From positions 1 to 48,255 of the forward strand of contig JALWEI010000010.1 in assembly GCA_027014125.1 (NCBI GenBank): 48,255 nucleotides of DNA, given 5' to 3'. This DNA is from Acidilobaceae archaeon (lineage in GTDB: Archaea; Thermoproteota; Thermoprotei_A; Sulfolobales; Acidilobaceae). The position numbers and the translations under genes were made by a program. The stretch's first letter is position 1. Every line of letters starts with the position of its first letter. Below are positions 23,884-30,862 of the stretch, in pieces. The notes below the pieces were generated by a model, which was given only the letters and a program-made list of their open reading frames with translations, made no database searches and had not been told where the DNA came from.

Positions 23884-24147
23884 GTGCAGTTGGAGGAGCG
23901 CCTAGCCAGGCTCGAGAGGATCCTAGAAGCAATGCTAGCCAGGCCAGTGCACGTACACGTATCACTACCCGAGAAGAGGGACTGTGCCAAGGCCCAGCTG
24001 GTGGTGCTTATGGACTACCTGCTGGGCAGGATACGGGATGCTGCTAGGCGGGGCGACTGGGGTGAGGCCCTTAGGACAGTGGAGGAGGTCAGGGAACGGA
24101 TATACTACTACGGCCTAGAAGAACTCCAAAAAGAGCTAGGACTCTAG
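23884..24147 (+). CDS. Coiled-coil protein of provirus (87 aa)
   Basis: GTG 23884 is chosen because the frame upstream runs through the hairpin and promoter region. The sequence starts with a heptad-patterned helix (QLEERLARLERILEAML), has a short strand (HVHVSLPEKRD) and ends in helices (AQLVVLMDYLLGRIRDAARRGDWGEALRTVEEVRERIYYY). It probably forms a dimer or trimer. No family is known to me. It converges with the winged-helix gene by 12 bases. Confidence 0.55.
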   Translation: MQLEERLARLERILEAMLARPVHVHVSLPEKRDCAKAQLVVLMDYLLGRIRDAARRGDWGEALRTVEEVRERIYYYGLEELQKELGL

Positions 24148-24402
24148 CAGCTCCCTTATTTTTACTATATACTCCCTGACCTGCCGACCCTTCTCCGTTA
24201 GCTTCAGGAGTCTACGGGCTGGCGGCTGCCTTTCCCGCCACGTCTCTATAAGGCCCAGGCTCTCAAGTAGCTTAATCCTGTTGTAGAGGGTCTGCCTGTT
24301 AAGCCCCAGCCCCTGTTGCACCTCTAAGAGTTCATACTCCCTGCCAGGTTGCATAAAGACTAGAATATCCGCCGCTCCGTTACAGAACTCCACACTACCC
24401 AC
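24136..24402 (-). CDS. Winged-helix regulator of provirus (about 88 aa)
   Basis: The recognition part is REYELLEVQQGLGLNRQTLYNRIKLLESLGLIETW, followed by a wing RRLLKLTEKGRQVREYIVKI, a MarR/PadR-like DNA-binding domain. A TATA-like CTATTATAATTTT around 24428-24440 suggests a start near 24411, so GTG 24402 (GSVEFCNG) fits better than longer alternatives. It is divergent from the gene at 24493 and is likely to control that promoter. Confidence 0.7.
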   Translation of the reverse strand: MGSVEFCNGAADILVFMQPGREYELLEVQQGLGLNRQTLYNRIKLLESLGLIETWRERQPPARRLLKLTEKGRQVREYIVKIRELLES

Positions 24403-24492
24403 CGTGTAGTCATTGGGAGCGAAAATTATAATAGGATAGATAGTTATTAATCCTAACAACTGGACATCTAAACATCTAGATAGGTGGTGTAT
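24403..24492. promoter_or_regulatory. Divergent promoter with CATCTAGATA leader motif
   Basis: AGTTATTAATCC (24441-24452) is a plausible rightward TATA box. ATCTAAA then ACATCTAGATA (24470-24480) come directly before the GGTGGT translation signal of the next gene. The same pair (ATCTAAA... ACATCTGGATA) lies before GGTGGT at 25373-25404. This shared arrangement suggests one regulator for both operons. Confidence 0.45.
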
Positions 24493-24951
24493 ATGATGGA
24501 TGAGCCTACAACGGCGGGTTTCAAGGAGGTGGATGTTTACAAACGTTTACAAACACGGTTAGGAGAAGTATGGGGCAGGCGGGATATAACACAACCGATC
24601 AGCTTCAGGATACCACTCTACATAAAGATGATATATGACTCTCTCGATGCAGAGAGCAAACGCAGGATACGCCTCGGGCTAGAGCAACTTATACTCGCAA
24701 TAGCTGGCCTAGATCCACACCCCAACCCAACTCAGCCTATTATAATAAATATGAATATGAATATCAACGAGAACAGGAATGAATTCAGACTAGAGATCTC
24801 CCAAGAACTTATGAAAAAGCTTGATGATCTTCTAGGGCTACTGGAGTTTATTGCATTCCAATCCACATATCCTGAGAACATTAAGAGGCGTGCTGAGCTT
24901 GGTTACCGTGCCCTGAGACAACTCAAGAAGCTCCTGGTTGATATGAATTAG
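24493..24951 (+). CDS. Hypothetical protein of provirus (152 aa)
   Basis: ATG 24493 is set by GGTGGT five bases upstream. The protein has an N-terminal polar part, a possible ribbon-helix-helix-like segment (PISFRIPLYIKMIYDSLDAESKRRIRLGLEQLILAI), an Asn-rich linker (INMNMNINENRNE) and a C-terminal helical pair (ISQELMKKLDDLLGLLEFIAF). DNA binding is possible but not shown. The gene is much richer in A and T than those of the host. Confidence 0.5.
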   Translation: MMDEPTTAGFKEVDVYKRLQTRLGEVWGRRDITQPISFRIPLYIKMIYDSLDAESKRRIRLGLEQLILAIAGLDPHPNPTQPIIINMNMNINENRNEFRLEISQELMKKLDDLLGLLEFIAFQSTYPENIKRRAELGYRALRQLKKLLVDMN

Positions 24952-24960
24952 GTGGTGTGT

Positions 24961-25170
24961 ATGAGTGTGGTTGGGTATTTCTGGCGGTGGGCAGGCTTCT
25001 GGGCTGGTTTCATATCTGGGTTCCTAGCCCACAGAATGTATTATAGCCTGGACCCGCCTTGGCTGCGGACAGTGCTAGCCGCTGGGATAATACTCATGTT
25101 TATTATTTCAGGTATTCCTCTAACCCGAGCCCGTAGAAAAGCAAAGTCAGGCCGAATAGGAATGTTATAA
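24961..25170 (+). CDS. Small two-helix membrane protein (69 aa)
   Basis: GGTGGTGTGT right before ATG 24961 fixes the start. Two membrane helices (YFWRWAGFWAGFISGFLA and TVLAAGIILMFIISGIPL) and a basic tail (RARRKAKSGR) are seen. Its end overlaps the opposite-strand gene by 68 bases. Function unknown. Confidence 0.5.
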   Translation: MSVVGYFWRWAGFWAGFISGFLAHRMYYSLDPPWLRTVLAAGIILMFIISGIPLTRARRKAKSGRIGML

Positions 25171-25303
25171 TTATTGTAATGCCGCCCCACGGGTTTAGGG
25201 CTTCATCCAATCCTATCCTGTTCAGTAGACCAGCTATGATTATGAGGCCTAGGCCTAGTATGAATGCCTTAGTCCTCTCCTTTATCACGGCTATCAGACC
25301 CAT
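25103..25303 (-). CDS. Small two-helix membrane protein (66 aa)
   Basis: AGGAGGTGCGACC precedes ATG 25303, one of the best ribosome-binding sites in the window, so this is a real gene despite its tail overlap with the previous one. Two hydrophobic helices (AFILGLGLIIIAGLLNRIGL and ITIIITFLFGLTLLFYGLGL) make up most of it. Possibly a minor virion or holin-like protein; nothing decides this. Confidence 0.5.
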   Translation of the reverse strand: MGLIAVIKERTKAFILGLGLIIIAGLLNRIGLDEALNPWGGITIIITFLFGLTLLFYGLGLEEYLK

Positions 25304-25414
25304 GGTCGCACCTCCTGACTGGATTTCTAGGCTTCTAGACGGAAAAACTTATTAGGTCTCATTAGTATAGATATCTAAATGACCAGACATCTGGATATAT
25401 GAGAGGTGGTGTGT

Positions 25415-25657
25415 GTGGGTAGGGTTAAGGTTGGACTGGTGCTCCCGAGCGTCTTGGATCGTAGGGTTGAACTGGTGGCCGCTGCCAGTGGTATGAGTAA
25501 GAGTGAGGTTGTCGAGGCGGCGCTGGTGCTGCTGCTGGCCCTGATAGAGCATGGTGTACCAGACGACCTAGCCTACCTGTTGGCAAACACCAGGACAGAG
25601 CTGCTGGAGAAGCTACAGAGGATGCAGCAGGAGGCATCTCCATACATCAAAGCCTAG
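25415..25657 (+). CDS. Ribbon-helix-helix-like DNA-binding protein (80 aa)
   Basis: By analogy with other starts here, GAGAGGTGGT leads to GTG 25415. The segment RVKVGLVLPSVLDRRVELVAAASGMSKSEVVEAALVLLLAL has the strand, helix A, turn and helix B of RHH proteins. A further 30-residue helical tail follows. It begins a six-gene rightward operon (25415-26959) and probably regulates it through the leader motif at 25373-25398. Confidence 0.65.
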   Translation: MGRVKVGLVLPSVLDRRVELVAAASGMSKSEVVEAALVLLLALIEHGVPDDLAYLLANTRTELLEKLQRMQQEASPYIKA

Positions 25658-25671
25658 AGGGGGTGACCGTG

Positions 25672-25941
25672 GTGGCTGTGCAGAGGCTAGTGGATGACAT
25701 GATTAAACATAAAGTGATAAACGAGGATCAGCGTGAGCTGGCGGAGTTCATACTAGAATACATGGAGAAGGGGAGAGAAGCTGTCAACACACAGGAAAGA
25801 GAGCAGTGGTTCAATACAATCAAAAAGAATAGGTGCATAGACGAGCAGGGCAGGCTCATAGCAGATGGCGACATAGATACATTCCAGGTTCTACTATGGA
25901 TGCTCTGTGCTGAAGGTATAATAGCAAGGTATGAGGGGTGA
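25672..25941 (+). CDS. Hypothetical acidic helical protein (89 aa)
   Basis: GTG 25663, 25669 and 25672 are all possible; GGGGGTGA spaces best to 25672. The product is helical and soluble (RLVDDMIKHKVINEDQRELAEFILEYMEK), with a C-terminal WMLCAEGIIARYEG. It is the second gene of the operon, and its stop overlaps the next frame. No family recognised. Confidence 0.5.
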   Translation: MAVQRLVDDMIKHKVINEDQRELAEFILEYMEKGREAVNTQEREQWFNTIKKNRCIDEQGRLIADGDIDTFQVLLWMLCAEGIIARYEG

Positions 25942-25946
25942 TCAGG

Positions 25947-26288
25947 GTGGCTGAGCCTAGGTATGTCGAGAGGCTGGATAGCCTGGCGCTGGCTAGGCTA
26001 CTCAGGCAGGCCAGGGCCGAGGACGGGAGCCTAGTGCTGCCAGAGGAGCTCGGCGAGGTGGACATGAGGCGCCTGATCCTGCTATACTGGCGTGATGTAC
26101 TTGCAAGGCTCGGAATACACGTGCTAGGCGAGGCCGACGCTATAGTAGAGGAGAGGCTAGACTCAGGGGCCAGGTACAGGATACACACGGCAACCCTAAC
26201 CATAACAATAGAGGTAGTCGGGCCAGAGCTCTACGCCTACACCGACCCCAGAGCCACCATAGTCATCCACAGGAACACATGCACCTAG
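25947..26288 (+). CDS. Hypothetical protein of provirus (113 aa)
   Basis: GGGGTGATCAG spaces well to GTG 25947 (GTG 25938 is the longer choice and overlaps the previous stop as GTGA). An arginine/leucine-rich helical half (RLDSLALARLLRQARAEDG) is followed by a half made of strands (RYRIHTATLTITIEVVGPELYAYTDPRATIVIH). The mix suggests a small alpha/beta protein. Function unknown. Confidence 0.5.
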   Translation: MAEPRYVERLDSLALARLLRQARAEDGSLVLPEELGEVDMRRLILLYWRDVLARLGIHVLGEADAIVEERLDSGARYRIHTATLTITIEVVGPELYAYTDPRATIVIHRNTCT

Positions 26289-26485
26289 CCCTGGGGGATC
26301 CAAGGGTGCTGGCGTACCCATCCTGCATAAAACGGCTCATACAGGCCCTCGGCTACGGCAACACAACCCTCCCAGACCTACCACAGGCGGCCAGGGAGTG
26401 CATAGTCAACGCATGCAGAGAGTACGCCGCTGGCGAGAAGACACTATCCAAGGCTATCAGGACCTGCATGGGGGCCACGGGATGA
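26279..26485 (+). CDS. Hypothetical small cysteine-containing protein (68 aa)
   Basis: ATG 26279 lies inside the end of the previous gene (10-base overlap), and the stop overlaps the next start as ATGA. Four cysteines (SCIKR, ECIVNACRE, TCMGATG) in a short helical protein could bind a metal. No recognisable family. Confidence 0.45.
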   Translation: MHLALGDPRVLAYPSCIKRLIQALGYGNTTLPDLPQAARECIVNACREYAAGEKTLSKAIRTCMGATG

Positions 26486-26835
26486 AGCTAGAGGAGCTTT
26501 CTCCCTCAGAGTACAGGACCCTGGTCCTGGTCTATAGGTACGTCTACAGGGACGGCAGGCAGTCGAGGTGCTTCACCTACCAGGGCCTCCGCTCCTGGGT
26601 ACACTACTCGCTGCCGAAGGCCGAGAGGCCCGAGTGGCACACCATAGAGCGGGCGATACGCAGCCTAGCCGAGAGGCAGGTCCTCAAGAGGATAAGGCGG
26701 GGAAGACTAGTCATATTCTGCCCAGGCCAATACTGGCACAGGCTACTAGACCAGTACAGGAGCCAGCTAAGAAACACAGAGCTCCCCGAAGCCAGCCCCT
26801 ACAGGCAGCTACTCGAATACCTGGATACGGGGTGA
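26482..26835 (+). CDS. Winged-helix-like protein of provirus (117 aa)
   Basis: ATG 26482 overlaps the previous stop (ATGA). The order helix (SPSEYRTLVLVYRYVYRDG), helix (TYQGLRSWVHYSLPKAERPEWHTIERAIRSLAERQVL) and wing (RIRRGRLVIFCPG) fits a winged helix with the recognition helix at TIERAIRSLAERQ. A basic surface supports DNA binding, perhaps as a replication initiator or late regulator. Confidence 0.55.
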   Translation: MKLEELSPSEYRTLVLVYRYVYRDGRQSRCFTYQGLRSWVHYSLPKAERPEWHTIERAIRSLAERQVLKRIRRGRLVIFCPGQYWHRLLDQYRSQLRNTELPEASPYRQLLEYLDTG

Positions 26836-26839
26836 TACC

Positions 26840-26959
26840 GTGGAGTGGTGGGAGTGGCTCTTCCTAACGGTAATCGTGGCGATAGCCTCTAGGGCAAACA
26901 TAACGATAATGGTTAGACGGCAGGAGTGCAGGCACAACCAGGCTATATGCTACCCCTAA
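26840..26959 (+). CDS. Very small membrane peptide (39 aa)
   Basis: GTG 26840 follows GGGGTGATACC, the same signal as for neighbouring genes, and the frame runs to TAA 26957-26959. The peptide WWEWLFLTVIVAIASRANI has one membrane helix, and the tail (RRQECRHNQAICYP) holds two cysteines. It closes the rightward operon and overlaps the end of the integrase gene by 4 bases tail-to-tail. Support is by signal and position only. Confidence 0.45.
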   Translation: MEWWEWLFLTVIVAIASRANITIMVRRQECRHNQAICYP

Positions 26960-28017
26960 CCCAGCCACCCCCTGAGCCAGGCTGCATACTTCCCATACTC
27001 CTTATCCGCTACTACCAGCCTATCCGCATAGTGCTTTCTTAGCACGCTAGAGGGTACTCGGCCCTGGATGAAGTCCACGGCTATCTCGCTTACCCCTGCT
27101 AGCAGCATCTTAGTCGTAACCCATTTCCTTATGTATTTGAAGGGGGTTAGCCTTAGTGCCGCCCTTGCCTCTTGCAGCTCCTCTAGGTCCACGGGCATTG
27201 GGTTGGGGGGCTCTAGCAGGTAGGCCCAGAGGGCCCTCTTGCTCCCCCTAGTCCAGAGTATGGGGCACCTGTAGTAGCCCCCTAGGTCCACGCACTCCCT
27301 AGGCTCCCCTAGCAGCTTAGCAGCTTCCACCGCCCTGAGGCCTGACTGCACTAGTATAAGGTAGAAGTAGCCTAGGGATCCAGGGGCTCCTAGTGCCTGC
27401 CTTACCTCGCTGTCGCTGGGTATATACAGGTCGGCGCTGCTCCTCTTGCTCTTCACACGCTTAAACTCCTCGCAGGCCTTAGCGAGACCCTTCTCCTCGC
27501 AGAGCCACCTGGCTAGGCGCTTGTAGGCGGTCACGTGCCACCTCGAGGCGTCTATAGGCCTCTCCCCTGTATCTATCTCCTGTATCTTACGGAGATACTG
27601 TTGGCAGGTCTCCCCCGAGCTCCTAGCCCTGCACCACTCGAGGAACTCTCCTAGCAGCCTTTGCGAAAGGGCTATGCCCAACCTTTGCTTCAAAACTCCT
27701 AGGCTCTGGCTATGGTTTGGTGGGCCTCGGGGTTGAGGGGCGGAAGCCCCCAAGTCGGGCTTAGGACCCGATGGCGTAGGCCTGCGTGGGTTCAAATCCC
27801 ACCCCCCGCACCACTTGAGGGGCTCCGCCCCCTCAACCCCTAGTTTATCCAAGTTCTTGAGTAGCTTCTGGATGGAGAGTTGCAGGACCGGCCTTCTCCT
27901 ACCATTACCGAGGTACTCCTCTATTACGAGGTAGTAGTAGGTTCTGCCGCCAGCCCTCACCCTCTTAATGTAAACGTACAAGTTGCAGTCGCCCAGTTGA
28001 GAACTAGCAGAAACCAC
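26956..28017 (-). CDS. SSV-type tyrosine integrase, intact across the attachment site
   Basis: The 353-codon frame from GTG 28017 has three parts: an N-terminal beta domain (LYVYIKRVRAGGRTYYYLVIEEY), the attachment site translated as WCGGWDLNPRRPTPSGPKPD, and a catalytic domain. In the last, QSGLRAVEAAKLL gives the first arginine, YIRKWVTT the middle basic box, and FIQGRVPSSVLRKHYADRL the final box with the tyrosine nucleophile. The part right of the site (27815-28017) is outside the 9-kb element, so the gene joins intC of one element to intN of another, or is an undisturbed gene of a second element. Confidence 0.88.
   Translation of the reverse strand: MVSASSQLGDCNLYVYIKRVRAGGRTYYYLVIEEYLGNGRRRPVLQLSIQKLLKNLDKLGVEGAEPLKWCGGWDLNPRRPTPSGPKPDLGASAPQPRGPPNHSQSLGVLKQRLGIALSQRLLGEFLEWCRARSSGETCQQYLRKIQEIDTGERPIDASRWHVTAYKRLARWLCEEKGLAKACEEFKRVKSKRSSADLYIPSDSEVRQALGAPGSLGYFYLILVQSGLRAVEAAKLLGEPRECVDLGGYYRCPILWTRGSKRALWAYLLEPPNPMPVDLEELQEARAALRLTPFKYIRKWVTTKMLLAGVSEIAVDFIQGRVPSSVLRKHYADRLVVADKEYGKYAAWLRGWLG
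27729..27840. repeat. Imperfect 22-bp inverted repeat flanking the right attachment site
   Basis: Bases 27729-27750 (GGGGTTGAGGGGCGGAAGCC...) and 27819-27840 (...CCCCCTCAACCCC) are inverted copies with only a one-base gap shift, three bases outside the 61-bp site on the left and four on the right. Nothing like it flanks the left site, where CGGGAA-ATCC-TTCCCG is found. Symmetric arms of this kind could bind integrase and suggest that both flanks came from one attP. Confidence 0.65.
27754..27814 (+). repeat. Right attachment site (61-bp copy of tRNA-Leu 3' half)
   Basis: Identical over 61 bases with 18703-18763. The tRNA 5' half is missing here, so it is not a working gene. It closes the 9.05-kb element and is read through in frame by the integrase gene. 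Confidence 0.95.
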
Positions 28018-28197
28018 ACCAGCTAAATCTCAACCATAGTGACTATGTTATAGCTCCGCTCGCGATAAAATTCAGTATTTCATAGTCTAGTATGAATTAA
28101 CTAATAGAGTATATGCCATTATATCGTAAAGGACCTCTGCATGATTCTTACAGTGTATATCTTGAGTAGTACTAGCCATGACTAGATCTCTCCTACA
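28018..28197. other. AT-rich spacer without gene
   Basis: 180 bases, strongly AT-rich against the host. A leftward TATA-like AATTTTATCG (28063-28072) could drive the integrase gene. Otherwise I see only scattered TATA-like words and no frame, tRNA or clear repeat. Confidence 0.4.
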
Positions 28198-28602
28198 TTA
28201 AATCTCGTGCACTTTTAAAGCCGTCATTCTTTTACGCACCTCCTCCGCTAACTCCTTAACTGGTCTCCCATCCCTAAGAGAGAACTTAGATTGCCCATAG
28301 TAGACAGTAACAACAAATCTATTACGCCATCCATAAGTCGCAATGGCAAGACCTACCAGAAACACGACTATGGCTATATCACTAGCCCCTGTTCCAATTT
28401 CGCTCGATAACATTGGTATAACGAATGACACTATTACTAACATTACGCCTAGAATGACCATAAACCAGGACTCTGTTAACTCTACAGCGTACACATGGAA
28501 CAGGTCTATATCCAACCGCCAACCCGGCCTCTCCAACGTCAAAAAATTATCCGTTACCCTAACTTCAAGATCCCTAACACGCTTAACCCACTCACTGCCC
28601 AT
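28198..28602 (-). CDS. Membrane protein with two central helices (134 aa)
   Basis: GGGGGTGGT precedes ATG 28602. The N-terminal 45 residues are strands (RVRDLEVRVTDNFLTLERPGWRLDIDLFHVYAVEL), then come helices WFMVILGVMLVIVSFVIPML and IAIVVFLVGLAIATYGW, then a strand-rich tail (RFVVTVYYGQSKFSLRDG). The layout resembles PH-domain-like YcxB/DUF304 membrane proteins, but I am not sure. Low GC and position next to the lone intN suggest it belongs to a second element. Confidence 0.5.
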   Translation of the reverse strand: MGSEWVKRVRDLEVRVTDNFLTLERPGWRLDIDLFHVYAVELTESWFMVILGVMLVIVSFVIPMLSSEIGTGASDIAIVVFLVGLAIATYGWRNRFVVTVYYGQSKFSLRDGRPVKELAEEVRKRMTALKVHEI

Positions 28603-28619
28603 TACAAACCACCCCCAAT

Positions 28620-29375
28620 CTAGCGTGGAGGAGGTTCAGGAGCAGGACAGAGGTAATAGTATACAGCTGTTACGCTGACACTAACTGGTTCCACCGAGTA
28701 TCGATTCTCCACTGCTAATGCCAGAAACATTACACTGTCTCTTTGTGAAGTAAATACAGGCACCCAGAGGGTACCAGTATTCTGCCCCGTGGAAACTGCA
28801 AAAGATGATAGCTCGGCATTACTATAGGGTATATTGTAGCTTATCGTAAATATTACACCGTCTGGACTGTTGTAGTCTATTACAACCACACCAGGCGATT
28901 TTATATCACCTAGACCTAATAATACGGTGTCCCAGACCTCGCTATACCCGAGATTTATAGTCCTATCCAATAGAGATCTACTGCACCATTGTGGCTGTTG
29001 TGTTTCTGTTACCGTCTGGGTTTTGGTGGCTGTTGTTGTCACCGTGGTGGTTACCGGGGTGGTGGTTGTTATGGTTACTGTGGCCTGTGGCAGGGTCTCG
29101 GTTTTAGTCACAGTGCGGGTCGCTTCCTGTGTTGTTGTCACGGTTAGGGTAGAGGTGCTGGTAATAGTGCTGAACATGGTCTCAGTCTCGGTCACTGTAG
29201 TAGCCACACTGGTGGTCGTAGGGCTAACTGTAACTATCGTAACAGTCTCTGTCTCGACAGGCACAAACCCCAGCCGGGGCCCCCACCACACACTAAACAC
29301 AAGCCCAGCCACAAAGAACATACCAGCAACAACCAAAACCCCAAACCGTCCCCCAACCTCACTCAAAAACACCAC
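28620..29375 (-). CDS. Surface protein with threonine-rich stalk (251 aa)
   Basis: An N-terminal membrane helix (FGVLVVAGMFFVAGLVFSVWW) is followed by about 90 residues of Thr/Val/Ser repeats (TVTETET, TTTPVTTTVTTTATK), surely extended and likely O-glycosylated, and then a globular beta domain (residues 135-245) with cysteines at both ends (WCSRS, YYLCPAP). Archaeal cell-surface adhesins and some virus proteins look like this. GTG 29375 or TTG 29366 is the start after GGGGTGGT. Function unknown. Confidence 0.6.
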   Translation of the reverse strand: MVFLSEVGGRFGVLVVAGMFFVAGLVFSVWWGPRLGFVPVETETVTIVTVSPTTTSVATTVTETETMFSTITSTSTLTVTTTQEATRTVTKTETLPQATVTITTTTPVTTTVTTTATKTQTVTETQQPQWCSRSLLDRTINLGYSEVWDTVLLGLGDIKSPGVVVIDYNSPDGVIFTISYNIPYSNAELSSFAVSTGQNTGTLWVPVFTSQRDSVMFLALAVENRYSVEPVSVSVTAVYYYLCPAPEPPPR

Positions 29376-29630
29376 CCCATCTAGGATACTAGCGCTGAAC
29401 CAAGCATGACAACGGCTACACTCAATAAATTCACTATATAAGCAACTTTTATAAGCCTAAACTCGTCTAACATGCTTCCTCTATATAATTATCACATCAT
29501 AGCCTTTATTTAAGATTTTTGCTAATTCTATAATACTAAATGTTTTACTTATTTGCTCATTATGTGCAGTGTGCCGCGTGAGACCAACTATTTAGGTAGA
29601 TTAGTTTTAGATAATCTGGGGGTTTTATTG
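29376..29630. promoter_or_regulatory. AT-rich intergenic region with leftward promoter
   Basis: CTATATAAGC (29434-29443) and CTTTTATAAGC (29445-29455) provide leftward TATA boxes for the stalk-protein gene. The rest, up to the tRNA-Gly fragment, is AT-rich with no frame; I see no RNA gene there. Confidence 0.4.
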
Positions 29631-29681
29631 TGGTGCGGCCGCCGGGATTTGAACCCGGGACCACCGGCTTGGAAGGCCGGC
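29631..29681 (-). repeat. 3' fragment of tRNA-Gly(TCC), attachment site of the large element
   Basis: Read on the minus strand, the sequence runs from anticodon stem CCGGC through loop CTTCCAA (anticodon TCC), stem GCCGG, a complete T-arm (GGTTCAAATCC), the 3' acceptor strand CGGCCGC, A and CCA. The matching 5' acceptor strand and D-arm are missing: past 29681 the sequence is unrelated. This is what integration into a tRNA 3' half leaves at the distal end. The intact tRNA-Gly should lie beyond the right edge of the window. Confidence 0.85.
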
Positions 29682-29766
29682 CGGATTCAATGATATAATT
29701 GGGTCTAATCCTGGGCCCAGTGGTGTACCCTTTTTATCCCATAAATGGGGTTAATTGGATCCATGA

Positions 29767-30006
29767 GTGGCTGCTACTGGGTCCAGGATTGGGGTGAGAG
29801 GAGTGGCTAGGAGGCCTAGGAGCCCAGAGGAGATAGTGGAGAGAGCACTAGCCCAGACGGTTACTGTAAAGCGTAAGTACGGAGACTACGTCAGCGTCGA
29901 CATTCCCGCCAGGTTCGCCAGGGCCCTCGGCCTCAAGCCTGGGGATGTGCTTCTTGCCAGGCTCGATCCGGTCAGGAAGCGTATAATATTTGAGGTCGTC
30001 GAGTAG
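29767..30006 (+). CDS. AbrB-family DNA-binding protein (79 aa)
   Basis: The C-terminal half TVTVKRKYGDYVSVDIPARFARALGLKPGDVLLARLDPVRKRIIFEVV is a swapped-hairpin AbrB/SpoVT domain, preceded by a basic arm (RGVARRPRSPEEIVERAL). GTG 29767 is close to the start predicted from TTTTTATCC (29730-29738); GTG 29803 has a better ribosome site (GGTGAGAGGA). It likely regulates the element's integrase: its last 159 bases are antisense to the integrase 3' end. Confidence 0.75.
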   Translation: MAATGSRIGVRGVARRPRSPEEIVERALAQTVTVKRKYGDYVSVDIPARFARALGLKPGDVLLARLDPVRKRIIFEVVE

Positions 30007-30765
30007 CCTCCTAAGCCCTATCCCCTCGTCCAGGAACCTATGGGCTAGGGGCCATACAAGCCTAGACGCCCTGACGGCGGCGTACTTATAGTCCTCGTAG
30101 TGGGCTATATCGGTGGGCCTCCACCGGCCCTGGATAAACCCGCAGAGCTGCCTATCCCCTGTGGCTGCTATACAAAGGTTCCAGTGGATCTTCCTCGCGC
30201 AGCTCAACGGAGCCCTTCTCCTGGCAGCAGTATCCCTGAGTCTACTGTAGGAGTATGAAGAGAGTACATGGTGCAGCCTAGGCGCTGTCTCCTCCGGGTC
30301 TAACACTATTATGTTAACCCTCTTAGTCCCAGTCGTAACCCGCACATCCCAGACCAGCGCCCCATCAACCTCCTCTGGCCGGATCCTCGTGATCCTCCAG
30401 AGGTGCTTTGCCCTAACCCCGCTCTCCAGCAAGCCCCTCCAAACCCAGTACACAGGGCCCTCAAGCGGATTCAGACTTTCCGGGCACCTGCCTATCCCCT
30501 CACCCCGGCGCCCTATAAACGGGCTGCACGCCTGCCTCCGCAGCCGGAGCTCCGCCTTCTTAGCGGCGTATGTCGTGAAGTCTATAGCACCATGATACAG
30601 GAGATACTCTATATAGTTCCCCACAAGCTTTAGCAACCAACTATTACAAGGCAGCCTAGCCAGATCTAGGCTACTCAATGCCTCCCTATACCTTTCATAA
30701 TACCTAGCATAATCTCCAATACTATACGGAGCCTTGACCCGCAGCCACTCTATAAACCCATCCAT
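29848..30765 (-). CDS. Tyrosine recombinase/integrase of the large element
   Basis: In the 305-residue protein, LLESGVRAKHLWRI gives the first catalytic arginine, CARKIHWNLCIAAT the middle box, and FIQGRWRPTDIAHYEDYKYA the final box with the tyrosine nucleophile. The RKxH, FIQGR and HY spacing mirrors that of the other integrase at 26956-28017, so they are distant relatives. Unlike that one, no attachment site lies inside the gene, so it stays whole after integration, as in pNOB8-type plasmids. The catalytic tyrosine lies before the AbrB overlap, so the overlap covers only the tail. Confidence 0.8.
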   Translation of the reverse strand: MDGFIEWLRVKAPYSIGDYARYYERYREALSSLDLARLPCNSWLLKLVGNYIEYLLYHGAIDFTTYAAKKAELRLRRQACSPFIGRRGEGIGRCPESLNPLEGPVYWVWRGLLESGVRAKHLWRITRIRPEEVDGALVWDVRVTTGTKRVNIIVLDPEETAPRLHHVLSSYSYSRLRDTAARRRAPLSCARKIHWNLCIAATGDRQLCGFIQGRWRPTDIAHYEDYKYAAVRASRLVWPLAHRFLDEGIGLRRLLDDLKYYTLPDRIEPGKKHIPRLEAEGPGEPGGNVDADVVSVLTLYSNRLG

Positions 30766-30862
30766 GAAAACACCCCTACACCACTACATATAATAGGCAC
30801 CAGGAGACTAGGCCTTAGAGTTGTATGTACTGACACAGTATTAACTATAAGAACGGTCAGAC

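Noticed and set aside
26956-28017. Integrase of the 9-kb element as split and inactive only
   Set aside because: The frame is continuous through the right site into a second N-terminal domain, so it must be listed as an intact gene, although of mixed origin.
29631-29681. A working tRNA-Gly gene
   Set aside because: The 5' acceptor strand and D-arm are absent upstream of the anticodon stem, and no bulge-helix-bulge is seen that would make the missing part an intron.
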